From Caulobacter segnis ATCC 21756 (lineage in GTDB: Bacteria; Pseudomonadota; Alphaproteobacteria; Caulobacterales; Caulobacteraceae), in contig NC_014100.1 of the NCBI RefSeq assembly GCF_000092285.1, positions 248,001 through 312,000 of the forward strand: a stretch of 64,000 nt of DNA. The letters run 5' to 3'. Below are positions 19,253-27,620 of this stretch, piece after piece. The position numbers and the translations under genes are program-made. The first letter of the stretch is position 1, and each line of letters begins with the position of its first letter. The notes under the pieces were generated by a model, which saw nothing but the letters and a program-made list of their open reading frames with translations, had not been told where the DNA came from and ran no database searches.

Positions 19253-20434
19253 TTAGCGATGGGCGAGGGCCGAGGCCGGCGCCAGCTGCAGGCCGCGCGC
19301 CTGCAGGCCGGCGGCCCAGAGCCGCACCTGGTTGATAGTCACCGGATAGGCGAAGCCCGACCCCAGGGACTGTCCGCGGGCGGAGGCGCCGTTCTCGAGG
19401 GCGCGGAGCTGGGCGTCGATCGCGCTGGCCGACAGCTCGTCGTCGATGACCCGGTCGGCCGAGGCGCGGGGGATCGGCCCGCTCCGACGCGCGGCGAGGC
19501 CGTCGTCGATGAAGGCCAGGCCCCGGGTCTTCAGCACCGTATTGAACGTCGCCATCGCCTGATCATTGTCGACGAAGCGTGCGCCCAGATAGTTCGCCAG
19601 GCCGAAGTAGCCGGTGGCCCGCGACATCAGCCATTCCAGCTTGCGGACGGTGTCCTCGGGGCGGTTGGCGGCGATCAGGGTGTAGGGGCCAGGGTCGTTG
19701 GCCGGATAGTCCGCCGGCTCCATCGGCGTTTCCAGCAGCACCTCGTGGCCGTGCTCGCGGGCCAGGTCGATCCAGCCTTGAAGGCCCTCGGCGTAGGGCG
19801 CGAACGACAGGGTGATCTCGGCGGGCAGGGTCTCGATCGCCGCGCGGGTGGTCTGGGCGTTGAGGCCAAGGCCCCCGATCACGACCGAGACCTTGGGGCG
19901 CCCGTTCGGCGTGAAGGGGCGGGCGTAGGCGTCCGCGGCGGTGCGGCCGTCCGGGGCGATGATCGGCAGCGGCGCGCCGCCGGGACCCGGCGCGGTCAGG
20001 CCGGCGATCGGCGCTTGAGGCAGGCCGGGGCCCTGCTGGACGGGCGGTGGCGGCTGTTCGCCCTCGAAGGCGGGCTTCTCGCCCGCCTCGGCGCCGGCGG
20101 CCGGGAAGGGCGCGCGGGAGAGCTGGAGTTCGCTGGGCTTCAGCGGGGCCTCGTGCGGGCTCTCCGCGGTGAGCGCCTCGCGCCAGCCCTCGGGCGCATT
20201 CTTGGTGGCGCCGATCTTGGTGAGTTCGAGCCGGACGACCGGATTGCCCGCGTGCGGATCGCTGGTCACCAGGACCAGGGTCGCCAGCGAAGCCAGGAAC
20301 AGGCAAGCCGCGCCGCCGGCGCCGATATAGGGGTTGGCCAGCGCCGCGCCCAGCTTTCCGCGCAGCACGGCCGAGCCGCCAGACGCGGGCTTGGCGGCGG
20401 CGTAGGCGGGCTTGCGGGAAAACGTGACGGCCAT
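19253..20434 (-). CDS. Divergent polysaccharide deacetylase (YibQ/DUF610 family)
   Basis: 393 residues. A basic N-terminus and one membrane helix (AACLFLASLATLVLV) are followed by a Pro-rich periplasmic linker (GEQPPPPVQQGPG) and the divergent deacetylase domain: KVSVVIGGLGLNAQTTRAAIETLPAEITLSFAPYA, HEVLLETPMEP, GYFGLANYLGARF and RGLAFIDDG. The family sits beside ctpA and envC homologues in many proteobacteria, suggesting cell-wall or envelope work; the true activity is not established. ATG 20434 is chosen over one seven codons upstream. Confidence 0.85.
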   Translation of the reverse strand: MAVTFSRKPAYAAAKPASGGSAVLRGKLGAALANPYIGAGGAACLFLASLATLVLVTSDPHAGNPVVRLELTKIGATKNAPEGWREALTAESPHEAPLKPSELQLSRAPFPAAGAEAGEKPAFEGEQPPPPVQQGPGLPQAPIAGLTAPGPGGAPLPIIAPDGRTAADAYARPFTPNGRPKVSVVIGGLGLNAQTTRAAIETLPAEITLSFAPYAEGLQGWIDLAREHGHEVLLETPMEPADYPANDPGPYTLIAANRPEDTVRKLEWLMSRATGYFGLANYLGARFVDNDQAMATFNTVLKTRGLAFIDDGLAARRSGPIPRASADRVIDDELSASAIDAQLRALENGASARGQSLGSGFAYPVTINQVRLWAAGLQARGLQLAPASALAHR

Positions 20435-20526
20435 CGCCTCGCAGGCTAAGCGCAAGGGCCGAAGAGATGGTTAACAAGGCGTCGCCAGCGGGCGCGCCGC
20501 GCGCGACGGGACGCCGCATCGGCCCA

Positions 20527-20561
20527 CGAAAACGCCGCCTGGCGCAGGGCGAGGCGGCGTT
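20527..20561 (-). terminator. Intrinsic terminator of ctpA
   Basis: Read leftward, AACGCCGCCT pairs with AGGCGGCGTT around an 11-nt loop, followed by TTCG. It lies 25 bases past the ctpA stop, so the deacetylase gene may have its own promoter. Confidence 0.7.
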
Positions 20562-20585
20562 CCGGTCAGCGATGGCCGCTGTGGT

Positions 20586-21977
20586 CTATTTCTTCTCGGG
20601 GACGGGCGCCTTGCCCGCCGCCGCGGCCGCCTTTGCGGTGACCTCGGCGATCTTGGCGGCCGGCTTGGGCAGCTTGGGCGTGTTCGCGACGCCGCCGGCC
20701 TTGAGGACGGCCAGGGCGCGCTCCAGCTGGAAGTCGCCCTTCTTGTCGTCGAAGCCCGTGGGCGGAGCCTCGGCCGGCGCGTGCGGCGCGATCCGGGTCT
20801 TGCCCTCGTCGCCGTTCAGCGCGTTCTTGAAGCTGGCCTCGCTGAACCAGACGCGGTTGGCGATGTCCTGGGCCTGGTCGCGGGTCTGGGCGACTTCCAG
20901 GTCCGGGGCGATGCCGGTCTTCTGGATCGAGCGGCCCGACGGCGTGAAGTAGCGCGCCGTGGTCAGCTTCAGGGCGCCATCCGCGCCGCCGCGCAGCGGG
21001 ATCACGGTCTGCACCGATCCCTTGCCGAAGCTGGTCAGGCCGACGAGCTCGGCGCGGTGACGATCCTGCAGGGCGCCGGCGACAATCTCCGCCGCCGAGG
21101 CCGAGCCCTGGTTGATCAGCACCACCATCGGCAGGCCGTTCAGCACGTCACCAGCCCTGGCGTTGTAGCGCTGGATGTTGCGCGGATCGCGGCCGCGCTG
21201 GCTGACCACCTCGCCGCCGTCCAGGAACACGTCGGCCACGCCGACCGCTTGGTCGAGCAGGCCGCCCGGATTGTTGCGAAGATCCAGGATCAGACCCTTC
21301 ATCTTCGGGTTCTTGGTCTTCAGCTCATTGATCGAGCTGACCAGGGCGTCGGTGGCCTTCTCGTTGAAGCCGGGCAGGCGGACATAGCCAAAGTCGCCTT
21401 CCATGCGGGCGATGGCGGCCTTGGGCTTGATGATCTCGCGGATCAGCTTGACGTCGAACGGGTCGTTCTTGTCGCGGGCGATCGTCAGGGTGACCGGCTC
21501 GCCGGCCGCGCCGCGCATCTGCTTGACCGCTTCGTTGACGGTCAGGCCCAGAACGCTCTGGCCATTGACCGCGGTGATGTAGTCGCCCGCCTGGACGCCG
21601 GCGCGCGAGGCAGGCGTGCCATCCATCGGCGAGATCACCTTGACCACGCCGTCCTCGCTGGTGACTTCCAGGCCCAGGCCGCCGTACTCGCCGCGGGTGG
21701 TGTCCTGCATGTCCTCGTAGCTGTCGGGCGACAGGTAGCCCGAGTGCGGGTCGAGGCTGGTCAGCATGCCGTCGAGGGCCGCCTCGATCAGCTTCTTGTC
21801 GTCGACCTCGGTGACGTACTGGTCCTCGACCGTGCCCAGCACGTCGCCGAACAGCTCCAGCAGCTTGTAGGTCTTGGTCTTCGGCGCGTTGTTCGCCTGT
21901 GCGATGGGGCTGATATAGGCCATGGTCCCCGCGCCGAGGACGAAGGCGGAAACGCCGATGAGCAGATACTTGCGCAT
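20586..21977 (-). CDS. ctpA: C-terminal processing protease CtpA (S41)
   Basis: 463 residues. A membrane anchor or signal peptide (MRKYLLIGVSAFVLGAGTMAYIS) is followed by a PDZ domain (YGGLGLEVTSEDGVVKV and AGVQAGDYITAVNG). The S41 protease core has the catalytic Ser in NQGSASAAEIVAGALQD and the Lys in SFGKGSVQT. An Ala/Lys/Pro-rich tail ends the protein. It acts in the periplasm on C-terminal tails. The upstream gene encodes an EnvC-like factor, a common neighbour, which links this protease to control of cell-wall hydrolases. Confidence 0.93.
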   Translation of the reverse strand: MRKYLLIGVSAFVLGAGTMAYISPIAQANNAPKTKTYKLLELFGDVLGTVEDQYVTEVDDKKLIEAALDGMLTSLDPHSGYLSPDSYEDMQDTTRGEYGGLGLEVTSEDGVVKVISPMDGTPASRAGVQAGDYITAVNGQSVLGLTVNEAVKQMRGAAGEPVTLTIARDKNDPFDVKLIREIIKPKAAIARMEGDFGYVRLPGFNEKATDALVSSINELKTKNPKMKGLILDLRNNPGGLLDQAVGVADVFLDGGEVVSQRGRDPRNIQRYNARAGDVLNGLPMVVLINQGSASAAEIVAGALQDRHRAELVGLTSFGKGSVQTVIPLRGGADGALKLTTARYFTPSGRSIQKTGIAPDLEVAQTRDQAQDIANRVWFSEASFKNALNGDEGKTRIAPHAPAEAPPTGFDDKKGDFQLERALAVLKAGGVANTPKLPKPAAKIAEVTAKAAAAAGKAPVPEKK

Positions 21978-22087
21978 TAAGGCCCAGAAGGCTCCCTGGC
22001 GACGCGCGGCGTCGCAAACCAATTATAGCCCCGTCCAACCCGATTTGGCGGCTGTCCGAAGACAGTCACCATTACCGAAAAAGCCGT

Positions 22088-23149
22088 TTATCGCGACTCC
22101 TGTTTGAACCAGCGTTCCGGATCGGCCGGTTCGCCGTTCTCACGCACTTCCATATAGAGCTCCGGATCGGAGGATACACGGTCCGGCATCTTTCCGATCG
22201 TGGCGCCGGCCGCGACAGATTGTCCGGGCGTCGCGGTGATCTGGTCGAGGCCGGCCAGCACGATGTGGTAGGCGCCTTGCGCCCGTAGAATGAGCACCGC
22301 GCCCCAGCCATTCAGCGCGCCCGCGTATTCCACGGTTCCTGCGACCGGGGCGGAGACGGAAAGACCCTTCTCGGTCCGCAGGGTCAGGCCCGGCGCCTTG
22401 CCGCCGGCCGGCATCTCCTGGCCGAAGCGGCGGACGATGGCGCCGGCGGCTGGCGCGCGCAGCACCAAAGGGCCCGTTGGGGCGGCGCGGCCGAGGCCAT
22501 CGCTGAGGGCGCCCAGGGTGCGAAGCTCGGCCTCCTGAGCCAGGGCCTCCTGGGCGTAGGCGCGTTCCAGCTGGGTCTTCTCGATGATCAGGCGCTCGAT
22601 CTCGCCCTTGCGGTCGGCCACCACGCTTTCGGCCGTGAACAGCTCGGCCGAGGCGGCGGCGGCCTCGCGGCGCAACGTCCCGACGGCCGTGGCCTGGCGG
22701 GCGTAGGTCTGCGCCCGGTGCTGCAGGTCGGGTGTCATGGCGCGGATCAGGATCGCAGCCCGCACCGCGTCGCGAGCGTTGTCGGGCGAGACCAGCAAGG
22801 CCGGCGGCGGATCGCGACGGAATAGCTGCAGGGCTGACAGAAGCAGGGCCAGCCGCTGCCGATTGACGCCCAGATCGGCCAGGATGGCGCGTTCGCGGGC
22901 GTTCAGCATCTCGAGCCGCGCCCGTTTGGCGTCGACGTCGGCGCCGGCGGTGACGCGGGCGTGATCCAGGCGGTCGAGCTCGGCGCGCAGGTCCTCGATC
23001 TCGCGGCGGGTGTCGGCGGCGGTCTGGCGGTCCCTGGCGCGCTGCTCCATGGCGGCGCGGTCGACGCTCTGCCAGGCGATCCCGACCGTGGGAACGGCGA
23101 GGGCCAGGGCGGCGATGGTCAGGACAAGACGCGAGGGACGGCGAAGCAT
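22088..23149 (-). CDS. EnvC-like LytM/M23 protein, degenerate (amidase-activator type)
   Basis: 353 residues. A signal anchor (VLTIAALALAVPTVGIAW) leads into a long coiled coil (residues about 30-210, rich in Arg/Glu/Ala heptads) and a C-terminal LytM domain (GAIVRRFGQEMPAGGKAPGLTL, APVAGTVEYAGALNGWGAVLILR). The LytM metal ligands (HxxxD and HxH) are missing, so it should not cut peptidoglycan itself but activate amidases, as EnvC does. Caulobacter has such a factor called LdpF; identity with it is likely but unverified. ATG 23149 has AAGGA upstream. Confidence 0.87.
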   Translation of the reverse strand: MLRRPSRLVLTIAALALAVPTVGIAWQSVDRAAMEQRARDRQTAADTRREIEDLRAELDRLDHARVTAGADVDAKRARLEMLNARERAILADLGVNRQRLALLLSALQLFRRDPPPALLVSPDNARDAVRAAILIRAMTPDLQHRAQTYARQATAVGTLRREAAAASAELFTAESVVADRKGEIERLIIEKTQLERAYAQEALAQEAELRTLGALSDGLGRAAPTGPLVLRAPAAGAIVRRFGQEMPAGGKAPGLTLRTEKGLSVSAPVAGTVEYAGALNGWGAVLILRAQGAYHIVLAGLDQITATPGQSVAAGATIGKMPDRVSSDPELYMEVRENGEPADPERWFKQESR

Positions 23150-23166
23150 CGCGTCCTTACTGCCCC

Positions 23167-23255
23167 GAGCCTGTTCGGACGAACAGGCTCTTCTTCTGAA
23201 AAGTTGAGCATGACAGTCGCCGAAACCGGCTTCCACTTTCGGCTGTCATGCTCAA
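23167..23255. repeat. Two strong hairpins between envC-like gene and rlmH
   Basis: Hairpin one (23167-23190) has perfect 10-bp arms GAGCCTGTTC/GAACAGGCTC with a GGAC loop. Hairpin two (23204-23255) has perfect 13-bp arms TTGAGCATGACAG/CTGTCATGCTCAA and an inner CCGAAA/TTTCGG stem. The inner core is the recurrent GAAAGTG repeat in opposite orientation. It reaches 4 bp into the rlmH 3' end. It could process or stabilise the leftward transcript between rlmH and the envC-like gene. Confidence 0.75.
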
Positions 23256-23716
23256 TCTCGGTGATAGGGCGAGCCCGACAGGATGGTGGCGGCGCGATAG
23301 ATCTGTTCGGCCAGCATGGCGCGGGCCAGGGCGTGCGGCCAGGTCTGGGGACCGAAGGCCATGGTCTCGTTCGCGCTGGACAGGATCGAGGGATCCAGGC
23401 CGTCGGCGCCGCCGATCAGGAACACCACGCGCCGGGTCCCGTCGTCGCGCAGCTTCGCCAGATGGTCGGCGAAGTCGCGACTTTTGCGGACTTTGCCATG
23501 CTCGTCGCAGGCGATGACGTGGGCGCCTTCAAGATGGGGGCGCAGCACCTCGGCCTCGGCCGCCTTACCCGGCTTGCGGGCCTCGACCTCGACGATCTCG
23601 ACCGGTCCCAGCGCCAGGGCGCGACCGGACGCCGTGGCGCGGGACGCGTAGTCCAGCGCCAGCTGCGCCTCGACCATGCGGCCGAGCTTTCCGACGGTGA
23701 GGATGATGATCTTCAT
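23252..23716 (-). CDS. rlmH: 23S rRNA pseudouridine-1915 N3-methyltransferase
   Basis: 154 residues, the full SPOUT-fold methyltransferase that modifies the pseudouridine at position 1915 on 70S ribosomes. Starts MKIIILTVGKLGR; the SAM-binding knot is FLIGGADGLDPSIL and TWPHALARAMLAEQIYRA; it ends in the conserved SPYHRD. ATG 23716 is preferred to an upstream start that lies in a repeat. rsfS precedes it, the standard bacterial pair. Confidence 0.95.
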   Translation of the reverse strand: MKIIILTVGKLGRMVEAQLALDYASRATASGRALALGPVEIVEVEARKPGKAAEAEVLRPHLEGAHVIACDEHGKVRKSRDFADHLAKLRDDGTRRVVFLIGGADGLDPSILSSANETMAFGPQTWPHALARAMLAEQIYRAATILSGSPYHRD

Positions 23717-23733
23717 CAAGGCAAGCGTGGCAG

Positions 23734-23756
23734 CCGAAAGTGGAAGCCGGTTTCGG
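23734..23756. repeat. Short intergenic hairpin repeat, core copy
   Basis: A perfect-arm copy of the recurrent core (CCGAAAGTGGAAGCC then GGTTTCGG) lies between rlmH and rsfS. It is inverted relative to the copy embedded at 23219-23243, so the pair brackets rlmH. Confidence 0.6.
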
Positions 23757-23832
23757 CGCCCGCCACGCGCCAAGCAAAAAAGCAAGCTCTAGGCCGTCAC
23801 TCCGCAAAGAGCGACGGCCGAGCGTAGAGAGA

Positions 23833-24174
23833 TCAGTTCGCGGCCGTACGGTGCGGGGCGTCGACGGCCCAGATCTTCTCGATGTTGTAGAAGCTGCGCA
23901 CTTCGGGACGGAACAGGTGGATGACGACGTCGCCGGCGTCGATCAGCACCCAGTCGCAGTGCGGCAGGCCTTCGACCCGCGCCTTGCCGAAGCCGTTTTC
24001 CTTCAGCGCCCGCAGGATGTGGTCGGCCAGAGCGCCGACGTGACGATGCGAACGGCCGGACGCCACGATCAGGCTGTCGGCGACCGAGCTCTTGTCCGTC
24101 AGGTCGATGTGGACGATGTCCTGGGCCTTGTCGTCGTCCAGGCGGGTCAGGATCAGGCGCTCCAGCGCCTTCAC
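23833..24174 (-). CDS. rsfS: Ribosomal silencing factor RsfS
   Basis: 113 residues from GTG 24174. It binds uL14 and blocks subunit joining under nutrient stress. Conserved blocks are DKAQDIVHIDLTDKSSVADSLIVASGRSHRHVGALAD, GLPHCDWVLIDAGDVVIHLFRPEVRSFYNIEKIW. The GTG has no ribosome binding site. The reading frame stays open upstream, and a perfect AAGGAG (24277-24272) lies seven bases before an in-frame CTG at 24264, which would give 143 residues. A ten-codon leader frame (start 24308) ends in that AAGGAG. The true start is unresolved. Confidence 0.9.
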   Translation of the reverse strand: MKALERLILTRLDDDKAQDIVHIDLTDKSSVADSLIVASGRSHRHVGALADHILRALKENGFGKARVEGLPHCDWVLIDAGDVVIHLFRPEVRSFYNIEKIWAVDAPHRTAAN

Positions 24175-24375
24175 GTCGAGCGGGAGACTCAGGCCCGGGG
24201 ATTCAGTCGAGGATTCGGCTCCAGCCGTTCCCTCGTGCGCACTAAGCGCGGGGTCGCTACGCAGCGTATTGCTCCTTATGGGGTCGCTGTGGACAGTCCT
24301 CTTAGCATGGAATTGGGCGAAAAGTGAGGGGGCGCGTTCACGAAGGTCGATTTCGACGCCCGCCGCCCGGTTCAG

Positions 24376-24954
24376 CTATCGGCCAAGCTTGCCTGTCTGA
24401 CGCGCGCGCAAGGCTGTGGAAGACGCGAAATTCAACGGGCCGGTGAGATAGACCCAGGCCGGCGCCGTGGCGTCGGGCAGGCGCGACGCGGCGCTGGCCG
24501 GCCAGCGCGCGAAGGCGAAGCGGCGGGCCGCGGGGGCCGTGCGGGCCTTCAGCGCGATCCACGGGCGGGAGATCACCGCCACCGGGACCTCGCGCATGAT
24601 CTGGGTCCAGCCGCGCCAACGGTGAAAGCCCGCCAGGCTGTCGGCGCCCATCACCCAGACAAACTTCACGCCCGGGAAGCGGGCCTTCAGCACGCGCAGG
24701 GTGTCGATCGTGTATTGCGAGCCCAGGCGGGTTTCGGCGTCCGAGACGATCATCCCCGAACCGCGCGCCCAGCGGCGAGCCTGGGCCAGGCGCTCGGGCA
24801 AGGGGCGGGTCTCGTGGGAGGACTTCAAGGGGTTCTGGGGCGAGACGAGCCAGATCACGCGGTCCAGCTCCAGACGGCGCATGGCCGTCTCGGCCACGTG
24901 GGCGTGACCCTCGTGCGCCGGGTTGAAGCTGCCGCCGAACAGGCCGACGCGCAT
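24376..24954 (-). CDS. nadD: Nicotinate-mononucleotide adenylyltransferase
   Basis: 192 residues. It converts nicotinate mononucleotide to deamido-NAD in NAD synthesis. The nucleotide-binding N-terminus is RVGLFGGSFNPAHEGHAHVAE with the GxxH signature, followed by WLVSPQNPLK, SQYTIDTLRVLKARFP and VWVMGADSLAGFHRW. The usual C-terminal ISRPW and a basic tail are present. ATG 24954 has GGAG six bases upstream; an earlier in-frame start overlaps proA. The order proA-nadD-rsfS-rlmH is typical of alphaproteobacteria. Confidence 0.93.
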   Translation of the reverse strand: MRVGLFGGSFNPAHEGHAHVAETAMRRLELDRVIWLVSPQNPLKSSHETRPLPERLAQARRWARGSGMIVSDAETRLGSQYTIDTLRVLKARFPGVKFVWVMGADSLAGFHRWRGWTQIMREVPVAVISRPWIALKARTAPAARRFAFARWPASAASRLPDATAPAWVYLTGPLNFASSTALRARQTGKLGR

Positions 24955-25003
24955 GCCCGGCTCCAGGTGGAAGCCAAGGCGCTGCGCTGCGGGCCGGCCG
25001 GCG

Positions 25004-26278
25004 TCAGGGACGAGTCTGGCCGGTCCCGCGAACCACATATTTGAACGTCGTCAGTTGCTCGGCCCCAACCGGACCGCGGGCGTGGAGTTTGTCGGTGGCG
25101 ATGCCGATCTCGGCCCCGAAGCCGAATTCGCCGCCGTCGGCGAACTGGGTCGAGGCGTTGACCAGCACGATGGCGCTGTCGACCGCCGCGACGAAGGTCT
25201 CGGCGGCCGCTTCGTCCTCGGTGACGATCGCGTCGGTGTGGCCCGAGCCGAAGGCGGCGATGTGCGCGGCCGCGCCTTCGACGCCATCGACCACGGCCAC
25301 GGCCAGGATGGCGGCCAGGTATTCGGTGGTCCAGTCCTCGGTCGTCGCGGCCTTCATGGCGGGGACGATGGCGCGGGCGGCGGCGTCGCCGCGCAGCTCG
25401 CAGCCGGCGACCAGCAGCGCCTGCGCGATCGGCGGCAGCAGGGTCTCGGCGGCGACCTTGTCGACCAGCAGGGTCTCGGCGGAGCCGCAGACCGACACCC
25501 GGCGCAGCTTGGCGTTGACGACGATGTCGACGGCTTTCTTCGGATCGGCGGCGGCGTGGACGAAGACGTGGTTCAGGCCTTCCAGGTGGCCCAGCACCGG
25601 GGCGCGGGCCTCGGCCTGGACGCGGGCGACCAGGCTCTTGCCGCCACGCGGAATGATCAGGTCGATCGAGCGGTCGAGGCCTTGGAGGATCATGCCGACC
25701 GCCGCGCGGTCGGGCGTCTTCACCGCCTGCACCGCGCTGGCGGGCAGGCCGGCCGTTTCCAGGCCGCGCTCGATCGCCGTGTGGATCGCTAGGTTCGAGG
25801 CGATGCACTCCGAGCCGCCGCGCAGGATCACCGCGTTGCCCGAGCGCACGCACAGCGCCGCGGCGTCGGCGGTCACGTTGGGCCGGCTTTCGTAGATCAT
25901 GGCGATCACGCCGATCGGCGTGCGCACCCGGCTGATGTCGAGGCCATTGGGCCGGGTCCAGCGCGAGGTCGCCACGCCCAGCGGATCGGCGATCTCGGCC
26001 ACGGCTTCGACGCCGGCGGCGACGCCTTCCAGCCGCTTTTCGTCGAGGGCCAGGCGGTCGAGCATGGGACCCGAGACGCCGTTCGCCTCGGCGCGCGACA
26101 GGTCTTGCGCGTTGGCGGCGAGGATGGCGGGCGCGGCCTTGCGGATTTCGGCGGCCATGGCGCGGATGGCGGCGGTGCGCTGCTCTGGCGTGGCGAGACG
26201 CAGGGCGCGCGCGCCCTCGCGCGCCGTCCGGCCCATGTCCGCCATCGTCGCCTGCAAGCTCACGCCCGCGTCGTCCAT
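25004..26278 (-). CDS. proA: Glutamate-5-semialdehyde dehydrogenase (proline synthesis)
   Basis: 424 residues. It reduces gamma-glutamyl phosphate to glutamate semialdehyde with NADPH. Cofactor-binding block IGVIAMIYESRPNVTADAAALCVRSGNAVILRGG, catalytic Cys in VSVCGSAETLLVD, and the C-terminal GFGAEIGIATDKLHARGPVG signature are all intact. A start at 26296, six codons earlier, is also open; MDDAGVSLQ at 26278 is chosen for its GAGCGAAG spacing. No proB is in the window. Confidence 0.94.
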   Translation of the reverse strand: MDDAGVSLQATMADMGRTAREGARALRLATPEQRTAAIRAMAAEIRKAAPAILAANAQDLSRAEANGVSGPMLDRLALDEKRLEGVAAGVEAVAEIADPLGVATSRWTRPNGLDISRVRTPIGVIAMIYESRPNVTADAAALCVRSGNAVILRGGSECIASNLAIHTAIERGLETAGLPASAVQAVKTPDRAAVGMILQGLDRSIDLIIPRGGKSLVARVQAEARAPVLGHLEGLNHVFVHAAADPKKAVDIVVNAKLRRVSVCGSAETLLVDKVAAETLLPPIAQALLVAGCELRGDAAARAIVPAMKAATTEDWTTEYLAAILAVAVVDGVEGAAAHIAAFGSGHTDAIVTEDEAAAETFVAAVDSAIVLVNASTQFADGGEFGFGAEIGIATDKLHARGPVGAEQLTTFKYVVRGTGQTRP

Positions 26279-26296
26279 CTTCGCTCGTCCCCGCAT

Positions 26297-26773
26297 GCTT
26301 ATGCTCAGGTTGAGGCTTACCTAGAGCGCGTTAGGCGAAAGTGTAAGCGGTTTCGCCGCCGGACACGCTCCAGGCAAGACACTGGAGCCTGTCTGGAGGA
26401 CAGGCTCTAGGCGCTTTCGAGGCGGGATGAAACCAGCTTCGTCTGAAAGCGGAAGGAGTTTTGGTGGGAGACCCGGCGGCCCGGCGCTCCGCGAACGGTC
26501 GCCTTTCTCAGGCTTAGCGGGGAAAACGCGCGATCTGGACGGAGGGCGTATTTGGCCAGCCGCTCCCAAACGCCTCCATCCGGTACAAGCCGCGCCGCGA
26601 TCGCTGGTCCAAGCTTCGATCTGCCGCCGGCGATCATCTGGCGCTTGCAGACGGGCGGATGAAGCCCAGCCCTGTCATCGCGCGACAACCCGAAAGGGTG
26701 GGGCCTGACCCCACCAGTCGACATTGAGGGCGGCCACGAAACGACCGACCATCGCCGTGACGGCTGCGAAAGC
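26297..26773. other. Intergenic region, 477 bp, with repeat element
   Basis: No credible gene. The left part holds the hairpin repeat at 26334-26407. The remaining 360 bp have short frames on both strands with no start site or recognisable product. The region must carry the promoters for proA (leftward) and the AraC-type regulator (rightward). Confidence 0.5.
26334..26407. repeat. Composite intergenic repeat: GAAAGTG core plus GAGCCTGTC hairpin
   Basis: GGCGAAA/TTTCGCC form a 7-bp stem (26334-26357). About 27 bases later GAGCCTGTC/GACAGGCTC forms a perfect 9-bp stem with a 5-nt loop (26385-26407). The same two modules, with almost the same second stem, are found in the rlmH-envC-like interval at 23167-23255, indicating a composite element. 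Confidence 0.65.
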
Positions 26774-27586
26774 ATGACCTCTTCGCGGGCGATGAAGGCG
26801 GCTCCCATGCGTTGCGACAAGGCCTACGATCGGCGTGACGAGCATGGGGCGCGGGACAAGGCGGCCCGGCTCCGCGACGATCGCGCGGACCCCAGCCATC
26901 GGGCCGCCGCCGAGATCCCGCCCGAGATCGCGATCATTCTCGCCAGCGTCGAAGATGGGCTCAGCCGTTTGAGAAAACCCGATCCGGATCTGGACGGGGT
27001 GGGCGATCTCCTGCGCGTGATCGCCCTGGCGGCCGGCGCCGCGACCGAACGCGAGCCTTGGCGTTCAAGACCGGAGCGCCTCGACCGGGCGAACGCCGGC
27101 GCCTCGGCCGCGGCCCCTGCGCTCGCGCCGGCGGCCCCCCTCGTCACGGGCTTTCCGGAGATCGCGAGAGGCGGCCTGTCGCGATGGCAGCAAAAGCGGG
27201 CTCTCGGCCTGATGGCGCGCCTGGATCAAGACACGCCGACGGTGTCGGAGCTCGCCGCCGCCTGCCGCCTCTCCAGCGGCTATTTCATCAAGGCCTTCAA
27301 GCAGACTTTCGGCGTCACGCCGAGGCGATGGCGGCTGCTGCTTCGGATCGAGCAGACCAAAAGCCTGCTCGCATCAAACGATCTCTCGATCGCCGACATC
27401 GCGCTCGTCTGTGGCTTCGCCGATCAAAGCCATCTGACCCGGGTGTTCGGCCAGGTGGTCGGCGTCCCTCCGGCCCGTTGGCGGCGTCGATGCATCGACG
27501 ATGTGTCGATATCGACGGGTCATGAGCGAGCGGCGGCGCGGCGTCTGGCCGACCAGATGCCGGCGACGTTTGTTTCGGGCGACTAG
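26774..27586 (+). CDS. AraC-family transcriptional regulator
   Basis: 270 residues. The N-terminal 120 residues are charged and Ala-rich with no recognised sensor fold. The C-terminal AraC DNA-binding domain has both helix-turn-helix motifs: DTPTVSELAAACRLSSGYFIKAFKQTFGVTPRRW and NDLSIADIALVCGFADQSHLTRVFGQVVGVPPARW. No ribosome binding site decides the start among several Met codons (12 residues in is also possible). It is convergent with the aldo/keto reductase. The target genes are unknown. Confidence 0.85.
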   Translation: MTSSRAMKAAPMRCDKAYDRRDEHGARDKAARLRDDRADPSHRAAAEIPPEIAIILASVEDGLSRLRKPDPDLDGVGDLLRVIALAAGAATEREPWRSRPERLDRANAGASAAAPALAPAAPLVTGFPEIARGGLSRWQQKRALGLMARLDQDTPTVSELAAACRLSSGYFIKAFKQTFGVTPRRWRLLLRIEQTKSLLASNDLSIADIALVCGFADQSHLTRVFGQVVGVPPARWRRRCIDDVSISTGHERAAARRLADQMPATFVSGD

Positions 27587-27620
27587 ATCGCCGCCCAGAG
27601 CCGTCCCGCGCGTCCGATGG

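Noticed and set aside
26407..26820. 137-codon leftward frame in the spacer before the AraC-type gene
   Set aside because: No ribosome binding site, no motif, irregular composition and overlap with the regulator start.
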